DNA from: Bradyrhizobium diversitatis
GTDB taxonomy: Bacteria > Pseudomonadota > Alphaproteobacteria > Rhizobiales > Xanthobacteraceae
Length of the DNA: 64,000 nt
Reading direction: 5' to 3'
Assembly (NCBI RefSeq): GCF_016031635.1
Contig: NZ_JACEGD010000027.1
Location: 1-64,000 of the forward strand
The first letter of the stretch is position 1; each line of letters opens with the position of its first letter. This document shows, piece by piece, positions 15,553 to 24,426 of the stretch. The position numbers and the translations under genes are program-made. Below the pieces are notes generated by a model. It was not told the origin of the DNA and did not search any database. It saw only the letters and a list, made by a program, of their open reading frames with translations.

Positions 15553-17412
15553 TCAGTAGCCGAATGCCCGCGGCAGCGCGGTCGAGAGCCACGGCACGAA
15601 GGCGATGACGAGCAGGCAGAGGAACAAGAGACCGAGATAGCCCATGATCGGCTTCACGGTCTGCTCGATCGGCACGTTGCCGATCAGGCAGGCGCCGTAG
15701 AGGCCAAGTCCCAGCGGCGGCGCGAACAGGCCGATGCCCATGGCGATGACGAGCACGACGCCGAAATGAAGGGGATCGACGCCGAGCTGCACGGCGACCG
15801 GCAGCAGCAGCGGCCCGAAGATGATCAGGGCGGCCGCGCCTTCCAGCACCGAGCCCATCACGATCAGCACTGCGATCGCCAAGAGGATGAACAGCCAGAC
15901 GCCCGAGGTCTTGGACAGGCCGAGCATGAAGTCGCCGACCGCATGCGGCACCTGCTGCAAGGTCAGCATGAACGCCAGCGACTGCGCGGCGGCGACTATG
16001 AACAGCACCAGGCCTGCGCGCGTCGCCGCCTGCACGAAACTGTGCGCGGCCGATTTAAAGCCGAGCTCGCGGAACACCACGCTGCCGACGACGAGCGCAT
16101 AGGCCACCGCGAAGGCCGAGATCTCGGTCGCGGTGGCAAAGCCGCTCTTGAAGCCGAAGAAAATCATGAAGATCAGGCCGAACGAGGCGATCGCGCCGCT
16201 CCACAGACCCGACACCGGCATTTGCGGCTCGACATCCTCCGCCTCCGCCGGCCGCGTGCCGAAGATGATGGACACCGCGATCAGCACCAGCGCCATCAGC
16301 GCCGACGGCAAGAGACCCGCCACGAACAGGCCGCCGATCGAAAGGTTCGCCACGAAGCCGAGGATGATCAGGTTGATGCAGGGTGGAATGGTCTCCGCCA
16401 TCACTGCGGAGGCTGCGAGCAGCGCCACTGCGCCGCCGGGGTTCTGCTTCGAGCGTCGCGCCGCCGGGATCAGCACCGAACCGACCGCGGCGACGTCGGC
16501 CATCTTCGAGCCGGAGATGCCGGAGAACAGCACCATCGAGGCCACCATCACAACGTTCAGCCCACCGCGCATCCGGCCCACGGCGCGCTGCAGCAACTCG
16601 ATCAGCCGCACCGACATGCCGTTGGCTTCCATGAGATAGCCGACCAGGATGAAGAAGGGGATCGCGAGCAGCACGAAGTTGTCGATGCCGCGTGCCATCT
16701 GCTGCGCGAAGATGACGCCGGGCAGCGCGCCCTCGACCCAGATGAAGATCAGTGCGGCGAGCGCCAACGCAAATCCGATCGGCAAGCCGCCGAACAGGGT
16801 AGCGAAGAAGCCGATCAGCATCAGCATGCCCGCCGACGGCACCGACGACGGCGACAGATAATCCCAGGCGAGATAGAGGCCGGTCACCGCGATGATGGCA
16901 ACAAGGCCCCTGACGATCTCGGGGAACGGCCTCGCGCAGAGATGATCAATCGCGAACACCGTCATGAACAGCGCGCCGATGCCCATCGGATAGAAGGTCA
17001 GCTCCAGCGGCAGGCCGGAGCCGGTGGTCTGCCCCGACGTCAGCGAGCCCAGCTTGATGGCGTTGTAGGCGACATAGCCGGAGATCACCACGATCAGCAG
17101 CGCGCTGGCGGCATCGACCAGTGTGCGCAGCCGCACCGGCAAGAGATCGCGGAAGAACGACACACCGATATTCTCGCCGCGCGCGAGCGCGCTCGCCGCG
17201 CCGAAGAAGGCCGAGCCGACCATCAGTCCGCGAGCAACGTCGTCGGACCATTCGACCGGCGCGTTCAAAAAGAAGCGCAGCAGCACGGAGGCGCACACCA
17301 CCACGAGATCGGCGGCCAGCAGAATGGCCGCGATCGCATCGCTGAGCCGAAGCAGCAGCACGATGCTGCCGTTGCGGCCGCCCGAGAGGGGCACGGCGAC
17401 TGTCATCGCCAT
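15553..17412 (-). CDS. TRAP transporter fused small/large permease (DctQM)
   Basis: A 619-residue inner-membrane protein joining DctQ (about residues 1-180) and DctM (about 190-619). The DctQ part has four spans and the RFFLNAPVEWSDDVAR motif. The DctM part shows GIDNFVLLAIPFFILVGYLM and SGSKMADVAAVGSVLIP, typical of the large subunit with about twelve spans. TRAP systems import carboxylates using sodium or proton gradients and a periplasmic binding protein. The start ATG at 17412 lies one base past the dctP stop, so the two are co-translated. Fused QM forms are common in rhizobia. Confidence 0.95.
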   Translation of the reverse strand: MAMTVAVPLSGGRNGSIVLLLRLSDAIAAILLAADLVVVCASVLLRFFLNAPVEWSDDVARGLMVGSAFFGAASALARGENIGVSFFRDLLPVRLRTLVDAASALLIVVISGYVAYNAIKLGSLTSGQTTGSGLPLELTFYPMGIGALFMTVFAIDHLCARPFPEIVRGLVAIIAVTGLYLAWDYLSPSSVPSAGMLMLIGFFATLFGGLPIGFALALAALIFIWVEGALPGVIFAQQMARGIDNFVLLAIPFFILVGYLMEANGMSVRLIELLQRAVGRMRGGLNVVMVASMVLFSGISGSKMADVAAVGSVLIPAARRSKQNPGGAVALLAASAVMAETIPPCINLIILGFVANLSIGGLFVAGLLPSALMALVLIAVSIIFGTRPAEAEDVEPQMPVSGLWSGAIASFGLIFMIFFGFKSGFATATEISAFAVAYALVVGSVVFRELGFKSAAHSFVQAATRAGLVLFIVAAAQSLAFMLTLQQVPHAVGDFMLGLSKTSGVWLFILLAIAVLIVMGSVLEGAAALIIFGPLLLPVAVQLGVDPLHFGVVLVIAMGIGLFAPPLGLGLYGACLIGNVPIEQTVKPIMGYLGLLFLCLLVIAFVPWLSTALPRAFGY

Positions 17413-17413
17413 A

Positions 17414-18445
17414 TCAGGCTTGCGTCGCGCGGATGATGTCGATGACGGCCTTGGAGCCAGGCCGCGCCTTGATGAAGTTCTTGGTCTGCGGCTCCACGCG
17501 TTTCTTGAACGCCTCGCGGTCGCATTCGGCGACCGTCACGCCCTTCTCAGTCAACGCCGCAAGCGCCTCCTTCTCGACCGCGAGTCCATGGGCACGGGTG
17601 TCGGCCGCGGCCTTCTTGGCGGCATCGAGGAAACCCTCGCGCAGCTTCGGATCCATGCGATTGTAGGTCATGTCGCTGAAGTAGATCGCGAGCGGCGAGA
17701 AATTGTGCTGCGTCAGCGCGTAGAACTTCGCCGTTTCGAAGAACTTGCTGGCCAGGATGGTCGGCGGGTCGTGCTCGAGCCCATCCAGCACGCCGGCCTG
17801 CAAGGCCGTGTAGATCTCGCCGAAGGCAAGCGGCGTAGCGGCCGCGCCCATCAGGCGCAGGCATTCGGTGATGACGGGATTTGGCAGGGTGCGGATCTTG
17901 AGGCCGGCAAGATCCTCCGGCGTCTTCACCGGCTTCTTCCCCAGCACGCTGCGAGAGCCGAAATTGTAGGCCCAGGCGATGATGCGGATGTTGCCGCCCT
18001 TGAGCAGCGCATCCTCGATCGGCCTGGCGGCGCCGGCCTCGAACGCCTTGGTCTGCTGCGGGAAGCTCGAGAACAGAAAGCCGAGGTCGAAGGTGCCGAC
18101 CAGCGGCACCAGATTGGCCGAGATCGACGAACCCGACACCATGAGGTCGATGACGCCGAGCTTCACCGAATTGATGACGTCGATCTCCTGACCGAGCTGA
18201 TTGTCGGGAAAGAAGGCGACCTCGATCTGCTCGCCGAGGCCGTTACCCTTCAGATTCTTGATCAGGTTGTCGTAGTAGACGCGGCCATTGGCGTATTTGG
18301 GATCGTTCGGCAGCGAGGAGGAGCACTTCAGCTTCAGCGTCGCAGCTTCGGCTCGGCCGATGATAGCGGGGGAGAGCACAATGCCGGCGGTGACCGCCGC
18401 CGATGACTTGATGAACGCGCGACGGTTCACGGGCACGATGGTCAT
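17414..18445 (-). CDS. TRAP transporter substrate-binding protein (DctP)
   Basis: A 343-residue periplasmic binding protein. The N-terminus has a twin-arginine motif (NRRAFIKSS) followed by a hydrophobic stretch ending AEAA, so export may use the Tat route. The DctP fold shows AGLKIRTLPNPVITECLRLMG with the conserved Arg that pairs with the substrate carboxylate, and LQAGVLDGLEHDPPTI. The ATG at 18445 is backed by GGGAGAAG upstream. The frame is open to 18628, but that part is Arg-rich and has no family similarity. It heads the operon dctP-dctQM-dehydrogenase. The substrate is a carboxylic acid of unknown identity. Confidence 0.93.
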   Translation of the reverse strand: MTIVPVNRRAFIKSSAAVTAGIVLSPAIIGRAEAATLKLKCSSSLPNDPKYANGRVYYDNLIKNLKGNGLGEQIEVAFFPDNQLGQEIDVINSVKLGVIDLMVSGSSISANLVPLVGTFDLGFLFSSFPQQTKAFEAGAARPIEDALLKGGNIRIIAWAYNFGSRSVLGKKPVKTPEDLAGLKIRTLPNPVITECLRLMGAAATPLAFGEIYTALQAGVLDGLEHDPPTILASKFFETAKFYALTQHNFSPLAIYFSDMTYNRMDPKLREGFLDAAKKAAADTRAHGLAVEKEALAALTEKGVTVAECDREAFKKRVEPQTKNFIKARPGSKAVIDIIRATQA

Positions 18446-18795
18446 GGTGCGGCTTCTCCCTGCTCTTTTTCTTCGCCACGATCGTTGCCGCAGCCTGTTG
18501 CGCGGACTGTATGGCCAAAGCGACGGCACAGGCAAGGGATGCGGCCGGCAACGTCGCGATGACACGAGCGACGGGCGCTCCGCGGAAATCGCGACGGAAC
18601 GCCTCCGTTTGTCGGTGTTTTCGCACATGCCGCACGGCAGCGACGAGACCTGCCATGCAGGATTGGGGGAGATCGATCCAATTCAGGTATGGATCGATGC
18701 TGAACGCAGATTGATCGGATTGCAACGAAGCAAACGACGAAAGCCGCGGGCATCGTGATCCCGCGGCTCCAGAGGCTTGAGCGAATGCGGTGACG
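18446..18795. other. Intergenic stretch of 350 bases, TRAP operon promoter side
   Basis: This lies between the TRAP operon and the DoxX gene, both on the minus strand. It must hold the TRAP promoter. I see no convincing small gene, hairpin or regulator site in it. Confidence 0.5.
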
Positions 18796-19239
18796 TCAGC
18801 GCGAATGTGCGCCGCTGAGCTGGCCGCCCGCCGCCGCGACATCGCGCGAGGGACGCAGCGCGTAGGCGCCGTCGCCGAGCAGGGCCTGCGCCGCGAGCGC
18901 GATTGCCCAGAAGGCGGGGAATTCCCAGCCGCCCTTGGGATTGGTGAAGAAAAAGCCGGCCGCGCCGTGCACCGTGAAGATCGCGCCGAGCAGGATCGGG
19001 ATTCCTGCCAGCGCCGCATAGCGGGTCCAGACGCCGAGGATCAGCGCGACACCGCTGAGCACTTCCACGGTCATAATGAGATAGGCGAGCTCGGGCGGAA
19101 AGCCGAGGCTACCGAAGAACTTTGCGGTACCAGCCGGCGTGAACACGAACAGCTTCAGGCTGGCATGAGCCAGGAACAGCGCGCCCAGGGTCACGCGCAG
19201 CACCAGCGCGGCGTAAGGGGCGGTACGGGAATCGATCAT
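18796..19239 (-). CDS. DoxX family membrane protein
   Basis: A 147-residue protein with four predicted membrane spans. The pattern LRVTLGALFLAHASLKLFVF, GFPPELAYLIMTVEVLSGVALILGVWTR and a C-terminal WEFPAFWAIALAAQALLGDG is that of DoxX/DoxD-like proteins. These are linked to quinone or thiosulfate redox chemistry in archaea and to oxidative-stress membrane complexes in mycobacteria; a role here is not known. AAGGAG six bases before the ATG fixes the start. It is divergent from a LysR gene with a shared dyad between them, so that regulator probably controls it. Confidence 0.92.
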   Translation of the reverse strand: MIDSRTAPYAALVLRVTLGALFLAHASLKLFVFTPAGTAKFFGSLGFPPELAYLIMTVEVLSGVALILGVWTRYAALAGIPILLGAIFTVHGAAGFFFTNPKGGWEFPAFWAIALAAQALLGDGAYALRPSRDVAAAGGQLSGAHSR

Positions 19240-19269
19240 GGCGGTCTCCTTTGCGCCTCAAGATGATCT

Positions 19270-19289
19270 ATTCTCATATCGGTGATAAT
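19270..19289. promoter_or_regulatory. Inverted repeat, probable LysR operator
   Basis: ATTCTCA-N6-TGATAAT forms a 7-base dyad with one mismatch, located between the divergent doxX and lysR genes. LysR-type regulators bind dyads of this size (T-N11-A type) in exactly this position. The surrounding bases are AT-rich, as expected for overlapping promoters. Confidence 0.5.
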
Positions 19290-19334
19290 CTGGTATTTTT
19301 GAAATATACTTCACACCAACAGAGCGAGATCGGC

Positions 19335-20255
19335 TTGCTTGACCGCCTGACCAGCCTGGAGGTCTTCGCGAAGGTTGCCGCGGCCGGCAGCCTCTCCGGC
19401 GCGGCCCGGGCCATGGGGCTGTCGCAGACCATGGTGACCAAGCATGTCGCCTCGCTGGAGGCGCGGCTCGGCACAAAACTGTTCCACCGCACCACGCGGC
19501 GGCTCTCCATCACCGAAGCCGGACGGAGCTATCTGGAATCCGCCGAGCGCATTCTCGCCGACATGGAGGCCGCCGACTCGGCGATCTCGCGTGAACGCGT
19601 CGAGCCGCGCGGGCTGCTGCGGGTCAACGTCCCCGTCGTGTTCGGTACGAGGCAGATTGCGCCTGCAATCGCGGAGTTCTCGGCAGTCCATCCCGAGGTC
19701 ACCGTCGAGCTCGGTCTCAACGATCGCCTCGTCGACCTCGCCGAGGAAGGCTGGGACCTCGCGATCCGCATCGGCAGCTTGCGCGACTCCAGCATGGTGG
19801 CCCGAAAGCTCGCGCCGAACCGCCTCGTGGTCTGTGCCGCAACTTCCTATCTTGCCAGGCACGGCACACCGCGCACCGTCGCCGACCTCGCCCGGCACAA
19901 TTGCCTCGGCTACACGCTTTCGCAGCAGGCGAGCGCGGCGGAATGGCTGTTCGGCGTCGAGGGCGAGATCCGCGTCCAGGTCAGCGGCACCTTGCGTGCC
20001 AACAATGGCGATGCGCTGCGCGCGGCGACGCTGGCCGGCCTCGGCCTTGCGCGACAACCCACCTTCATCATCGCCGACGATTTGCGCTCAGGCGCGCTCG
20101 TCGCGCTCCCGCTCGACCAGCCAGAGATCCAGACGTCGGCCGTGCATGCGGTCTATCTGCCCGATCGCCGCCCGCCGGCCAAGGTGCGCGCCTTCATCGA
20201 CTTTCTCGCCGCGCGCTTTGCGCCGGTGACGCCCTGGGACCGCGGACTGCCGTGA
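19335..20255 (+). CDS. LysR-family transcriptional regulator
   Basis: About 306 residues. The N-terminal winged HTH is LTSLEVFAKVAAAGSLSGAA, then MGLSQTMVTKHVASLEARLG and LFHRTTRRLSITEAG. The C-terminal part is a periplasmic-binding-like effector domain (about residues 90-300). The likely start is the TTG at 19335 giving (M)LDRLTSLEVF, the usual beginning of this subgroup. The open frame extends to an ATG at 19251 through sequence that looks like promoter and operator DNA rather than protein. It is divergent from doxX and probably regulates it and itself. The inducer is unknown. Confidence 0.9.
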   Translation: MLDRLTSLEVFAKVAAAGSLSGAARAMGLSQTMVTKHVASLEARLGTKLFHRTTRRLSITEAGRSYLESAERILADMEAADSAISRERVEPRGLLRVNVPVVFGTRQIAPAIAEFSAVHPEVTVELGLNDRLVDLAEEGWDLAIRIGSLRDSSMVARKLAPNRLVVCAATSYLARHGTPRTVADLARHNCLGYTLSQQASAAEWLFGVEGEIRVQVSGTLRANNGDALRAATLAGLGLARQPTFIIADDLRSGALVALPLDQPEIQTSAVHAVYLPDRRPPAKVRAFIDFLAARFAPVTPWDRGLP

Positions 20256-20399
20256 CGGCGCACGGCCTGAGGCGCAGCTCCGGCCAGATCCACTGCCCGA
20301 TTTGTCGCCCGCGTAACGTGATCCAGCGCACAGACGCTCTCATGGCGCGGACTTAGGAAAAGTGACATCATCGTGCGCATTGCCGTTGGAGGTGACATC

Positions 20400-21869
20400 A
20401 TGCGCCGTCCAGTCTTTTCGAATTTTCTTCTTGCGTCCGGTCTTCTCGCCCTTGCTCAATTGGCGACTCCCACGGACGCGGCCGCCGAAACGCGGCTTGC
20501 GCTGGTGATCGGCCAATCGGCCTATCGCACCGTGCCGGAGCTGCCCAACGCCGCCAACGATGCCAAAGGCATGACGGAGCTGCTCGGCAATGCGGGCTTC
20601 ACCGTCACCACCGCGGCCAACCTGTCGCAGAACGAGATGCGCGCGGCGATTTCGGATTTCGCCGGCAAGGTCGGTGCCAGCGGCGCCGATACCGTCGCAC
20701 TGGTGTTCTATGCCGGCCATGGCCTGCAGATCGACGGCGAGAATTACCTGGTGCCGGTTGATCTCGACCCCAAGCGCGAGGCCGACATTCCGCTCCAGGG
20801 CGTGCGGCTGAACGACCTGCTCAACACGCTCGGCGCGCTGCCGACGCGGGCGCGCATCTTCATGCTCGATGCCTGCCGCAACAATCCGTTCCCCGCGCTC
20901 AGCGGCGCCGGCCACGGACTTGCGATCGTCGACACCAAGGCCGGCGCGCCCGGCTCCTTCATCTCCTATTCGACCTCGCCCGGCGCCGAAGCCGAGGACG
21001 GCAACGGCATCGACAGCCCCTACACCGCGGCCGTGCTGACGGTTGCCAAGCAGCCCAATCTGGCAATCGAGGAAATGTTCAAGCGCATCCGCGTCGCCGT
21101 GGCGCAATCGACCGACGGCCGGCAGATCCCCTGGGAGAGTTCGTCGCTGACCACCGACTTCAGGTTCTTCGGCGAGAGCAGCGGCAGCACGCCCGCTCTT
21201 CCCGGCGCATCCGCGATGGCGCTCGCCGGCGGCACGCGCAGCCTCGAAGACTGGCGCAAGGAATTACGAGGCAAGCCTGCCATGGTCGCCTATGAACTCG
21301 TGATCACCGAGGACACGGTGCCCGCTTATCAGGCCTATATCGAACTCTACGCACAGGACGCCCGCACGCCGCGCCTGCGCACCGTGCTCGAGCGGCGGCG
21401 GCAGATGCTGGCCTGGGAGCGCGCGACCGCGATCAACACACGCGCCTCGTTCGAGGCCTATCTGGCGAACTGGGACAACAGCGATCTCGCGGCAACCGCG
21501 CGCCGGCTGCTGCTCCGCGTGCAGAACCGCAACTACGCCTTGCCCGTGGCCGCCACGGCGACGCCCGTCGCGGTCGCGATGGCGCCGACCTGCCCGTGCT
21601 CGACGCCGTCGCCGGCGACGCCTGTCAATCCGAGCGTTCCGCCCACCATCAAGAAACGCGTCGACACCCCACCGAAGCGCAAGGTGGTCGAGACGCCACC
21701 GAAGCCGCGTCGGCCGCCACCGCCCGACGAAGTGGTCGTCTACGAGCGTGCCCCGCCGCCCCCGCCCGCAGCCGTGGGTGTCGGCATCGGAATCGGAATT
21801 GGCATGGGCCGCGGCGGCTACGGCGGTGGCTATGGCGGCTCGGCACGCGGCGACTACCGCAGGTATTGA
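20400..21869 (+). CDS. Secreted caspase-like (C14) protein with Pro- and Gly-rich tail
   Basis: A 489-residue protein with a signal peptide (residues 1 to about 29, ending DAAAET). The caspase p20-like domain is at about 30-255. The catalytic His lies in FYAGHG (about His107) and the Cys in MLDACRNNP (about Cys159), both intact. A helical region follows (about 275-385). The tail is Pro-rich (PPKRKVVETPPKPRRPPPPD), then Gly/Ile/Tyr-rich (GVGIGIGIGMGRGGYGGG), and may attach to the envelope. Bacterial caspase homologs cleave after Arg or Lys; targets are unknown. GGAGGT six bases before the ATG at 20400 decides the start. It stands alone. Confidence 0.92.
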   Translation: MRRPVFSNFLLASGLLALAQLATPTDAAAETRLALVIGQSAYRTVPELPNAANDAKGMTELLGNAGFTVTTAANLSQNEMRAAISDFAGKVGASGADTVALVFYAGHGLQIDGENYLVPVDLDPKREADIPLQGVRLNDLLNTLGALPTRARIFMLDACRNNPFPALSGAGHGLAIVDTKAGAPGSFISYSTSPGAEAEDGNGIDSPYTAAVLTVAKQPNLAIEEMFKRIRVAVAQSTDGRQIPWESSSLTTDFRFFGESSGSTPALPGASAMALAGGTRSLEDWRKELRGKPAMVAYELVITEDTVPAYQAYIELYAQDARTPRLRTVLERRRQMLAWERATAINTRASFEAYLANWDNSDLAATARRLLLRVQNRNYALPVAATATPVAVAMAPTCPCSTPSPATPVNPSVPPTIKKRVDTPPKRKVVETPPKPRRPPPPDEVVVYERAPPPPPAAVGVGIGIGIGMGRGGYGGGYGGSARGDYRRY

Positions 21870-21996
21870 ACCGATCCGGCATGAACTCGCACCGGACCGC
21901 GCCCATCGCGCGGGCCGCATCTATTGCGCCAGTGCCGGGACAATCGCGCTGAACGGCTTCCCGCATCCAGCCGGCCTGGATCGCGCGGACTGTGCG

Positions 21997-23421
21997 CTAG
22001 GCCTCCGGCACGATCTTGCCGGGGTTGAAGATGTTGAGCGGATCGAGCGCCTTCTTCAACGCCCGCATCGCATCGAGCGCCTCGGAGCCGAGCTCGGCCT
22101 TGAGATATTTCTGCTTGCCCTGTCCGATGCCGTGCTCACCGGTGCAGGTGCCGTCCATCGCCTGCGCGCGCTCGACCAGCCGATGCATGAACTCCTCGCC
22201 GCGTGCCATCTCGTCGGCATCGTTGGTGTCGCAGACCAGCGAGCAGTGGAAATTGCCGTCGCCGACATGGCCGACGATCGGCGACAGCAAATTGAGGCGC
22301 TCGAGATCCTGCTCGGTCTCGCTGACACAATCGGCGAGCCGCGAAATCGGCACGCAGACGTCGGTCGCAACCACGCCGATGCTGTCGCCGGGCCGCAACG
22401 CCTTCACCGACCAATAGGCGTCGTGCCGCGCCTGCCAGAGCTTCGTGCGGTCCTCGGGCTTGGTGGTCCAGGAGAAATCGCCGCCGCCGCAGTCCCTTGC
22501 GATCTCGCCGAACGCTTTCGACTGCTCGCCGACCTCGATCTCGCTGCCGTGGAATTCCATCAGCAGCAGCGGCGTCTCCGGCAGCGTCAGCTTGGAATAG
22601 GCATTGCAGGCTTTCACCTGCGCGGCATTGAGCAGCTCGATGCGCGCGACGGGAATGCCGGTCTGGATCGCCAGGATCACGGCCTGACAGGCGCCGTGCA
22701 CGGTCTCGAACGACACCGCGCCGGCCGCGATTGTCTCGGGGATGCCGCGCAGGCGAATGGTCAATTCCGAGATGATGCCGAGCGTGCCCTCGGCGCCGAC
22801 GAAGAGATGCGTGAGGTCGTAGCCGGCCGACGACTTCTTCGCGCGCGTGCCGGTGGTGATGATCTCGCCGTCGCCGCGCACCACTTTCAGCGCCAGCACG
22901 CTGTCGCGCATGGTGCCGTAGCGCACCGCATTGGTGCCGGAGGCGCGGGTCGAGGCCATGCCGCCGAGCGAAGCATCCGCGCCGGGATCGATCGGGAAGA
23001 ACAGGCCCTGGTCGCGCAGATGCTCGTTCAGCGCCTTGCGGGTGACGCCGGGCTGGATCACGCAGTCGAGGTCTTCGGCATGCACCGCCAGCACCTTGTT
23101 CATGTCGCGCAGGTCGATCGAGATGCCGCCCGCGGGCGCGTTGACCTGGCCCTCGAGCGAGGTGCCGGTGCCGAAGGCAATGACCGGCACGCGGCTTTTC
23201 GCGCAGATCCGCACCACGTCCTGGATGTCGGCGGTCTCCTGCGCCATCACCACGCCGTCCGGCGGCTGGTTGGGGATCCATGTGGTGGTATGGCCGTGCT
23301 GCTCGCGCACGGCCTGCGAGGTGATGAGGCGGTTGCCGAAGCGTGCGGCAAGCTGCTCCAGCGTGCTCGCGAGGGCTTTCGGCTCCGGCCGCGGCGGATT
23401 ATTGGTGATGGTCGTACCCAC
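21997..23421 (-). CDS. FAD-linked D-lactate/glycolate-type dehydrogenase
   Basis: A 474-residue flavoprotein of the GlcD/LDHD (FAD_binding_4 plus FAD-oxidase C) group. The FAD-binding domain is at about 40-215, with VIAFGTGTSLEGQ and DCVIQPGVTRKALN. The C-terminal cap has the metal-site segment GHVGDGNFH and the final GEHGIGQGKQKYL. These enzymes oxidise D-2-hydroxyacids to 2-oxoacids and pass electrons to a quinone or cytochrome. The start is GTG at 23421, preceded by GGGAGGAATTCC. It is divergent from a thioesterase gene 85 bases away. Confidence 0.93.
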   Translation of the reverse strand: MGTTITNNPPRPEPKALASTLEQLAARFGNRLITSQAVREQHGHTTTWIPNQPPDGVVMAQETADIQDVVRICAKSRVPVIAFGTGTSLEGQVNAPAGGISIDLRDMNKVLAVHAEDLDCVIQPGVTRKALNEHLRDQGLFFPIDPGADASLGGMASTRASGTNAVRYGTMRDSVLALKVVRGDGEIITTGTRAKKSSAGYDLTHLFVGAEGTLGIISELTIRLRGIPETIAAGAVSFETVHGACQAVILAIQTGIPVARIELLNAAQVKACNAYSKLTLPETPLLLMEFHGSEIEVGEQSKAFGEIARDCGGGDFSWTTKPEDRTKLWQARHDAYWSVKALRPGDSIGVVATDVCVPISRLADCVSETEQDLERLNLLSPIVGHVGDGNFHCSLVCDTNDADEMARGEEFMHRLVERAQAMDGTCTGEHGIGQGKQKYLKAELGSEALDAMRALKKALDPLNIFNPGKIVPEA

Positions 23422-23506
23422 GGAATTCCTCCCGAAAGAAGAACCGTGGCAAAGGACATAAAACCGGTCAAGTCAAGCGACCGGACGCATAGCTTGGGAA
23501 GGAAAC

Positions 23507-24013
23507 ATGCCGGAGACTGCCGCCTCAAGGCCCGAAGCCGCGCCGTTCCGCGCCTCGATCATGCAGATCGAGCCGCAATGGATCGACTATAACGGCCATC
23601 TCAACATGGCCTATTACAACGTGATGTTCGACCGCGCGATCGACCAGCTCTGGCTGGAGCTCGGGATCGGACCGACCTACATGAAGGAGCGCGGCGGCTC
23701 GACCTTCACGGCCGAATGCCACGTGCGGTATCTCCGGGAAATCCATTTGGGCGATCCCGTGCAGATCCTCGTCTGGCTGCTCGAGGCCGACGACAAGCGG
23801 CTGCACACGTTCGAGGAGATGCGGCACGCGACCGAGGGCTGGCTGTCGGCCACGTCCGAGAACATGTCGCTGCACATGGACATGAATGCACGACGCGTTG
23901 CGCCGTTTCCGCCGGATATTCGCGAGCGCATCGCTGCGGTCACAAGGGCCCACAGCGCGGTAGCACGCCCCGAGGGCATCGGCCGGAACGTGGCGATGCC
24001 CTCGAAGCGATAA
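23507..24013 (+). CDS. Acyl-CoA thioesterase, hotdog fold
   Basis: A 168-residue hotdog-fold protein. The segment PQWIDYNGHLNMAYYNVMFD, with Asp and Asn in the usual active-site place of 4HBT_2 thioesterases, is clear. Then come GGSTFTAECHVRYLREIHLGD and a C-terminal helical end. Members hydrolyse acyl-CoA or betainyl-CoA thioesters; the substrate here cannot be told. GGAAGGAAAC directly before the ATG confirms the start. It is divergent from the FAD dehydrogenase. Confidence 0.9.
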   Translation: MPETAASRPEAAPFRASIMQIEPQWIDYNGHLNMAYYNVMFDRAIDQLWLELGIGPTYMKERGGSTFTAECHVRYLREIHLGDPVQILVWLLEADDKRLHTFEEMRHATEGWLSATSENMSLHMDMNARRVAPFPPDIRERIAAVTRAHSAVARPEGIGRNVAMPSKR

Positions 24014-24016
24014 GCG

Positions 24017-24190
24017 CTATACCCTGTTGCGGCCGCGCGCCAGGCCGACCACGGCCGAGACCAGGAACAGGACCACCGCGATGAAGAAGATGATCTTGGC
24101 GATCTCGATCGAGGCGCCGGCGATGCCGCCGAAGCCAAGGATGCCGGCGATCAGTGCGATAACCAGAAACGTCACAACCCAGCCTAGCAT
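24017..24190 (-). CDS. DUF1328 small membrane protein
   Basis: A 57-residue protein with two membrane spans: LGWVVTFLVIALIAGILGFG, then the GIAGASIEIAKIIFF loop and a second span ending VGLARGRNRV. This is the DUF1328 (YtjA-like) family, often stress-induced, of unknown function. GAGG upstream supports the ATG at 24190. Its stop lies three bases from the stop of the convergent thioesterase gene. A GGAAC-N4-GTTCC palindrome lies about 75-90 bases upstream and could be a regulator site. Confidence 0.92.
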   Translation of the reverse strand: MLGWVVTFLVIALIAGILGFGGIAGASIEIAKIIFFIAVVLFLVSAVVGLARGRNRV

Positions 24191-24426
24191 GGTCAAACCC
24201 TCGTCTTGATGTTGTCTGCGATCGACGCGGCTGGCCGCGCCACCTGTCCTGACAATCTCGACGCGGGAACGATAGTTCCGATCCCGGCGGGAGCGAAATT
24301 CGCGGCCCGTGCTGGAACAAATCGGCCTGCCGCGCACGTGGAAAACCCGGCCCGGCGCCCCATATACGCACCAATCCCTGTTAAGAAGGCTCCCTTCCAC
24401 CACCCCGCGGTGCCATCGTGGGGCCG

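Noticed and set aside
15766..17436. 556-codon open frame on the plus strand over the TRAP permease
   Set aside because: It is the exact antisense of a clear membrane protein gene. Its product is rich in Arg, His, Asp and Gln with no motif, as expected from GC-rich shadow frames.
21748..23592. 614-codon plus-strand frame over the FAD dehydrogenase
   Set aside because: Antisense of a gene with clear FAD-binding motifs and a strong ribosome site; no family signal in the shadow.
24266..24279. GGAAC-N4-GTTCC as an EcfG general-stress promoter for DUF1328
   Set aside because: No GTT -10 element at 16-17 bases in either direction, so it does not fit the EcfG promoter pattern. It may still be some regulator's site.
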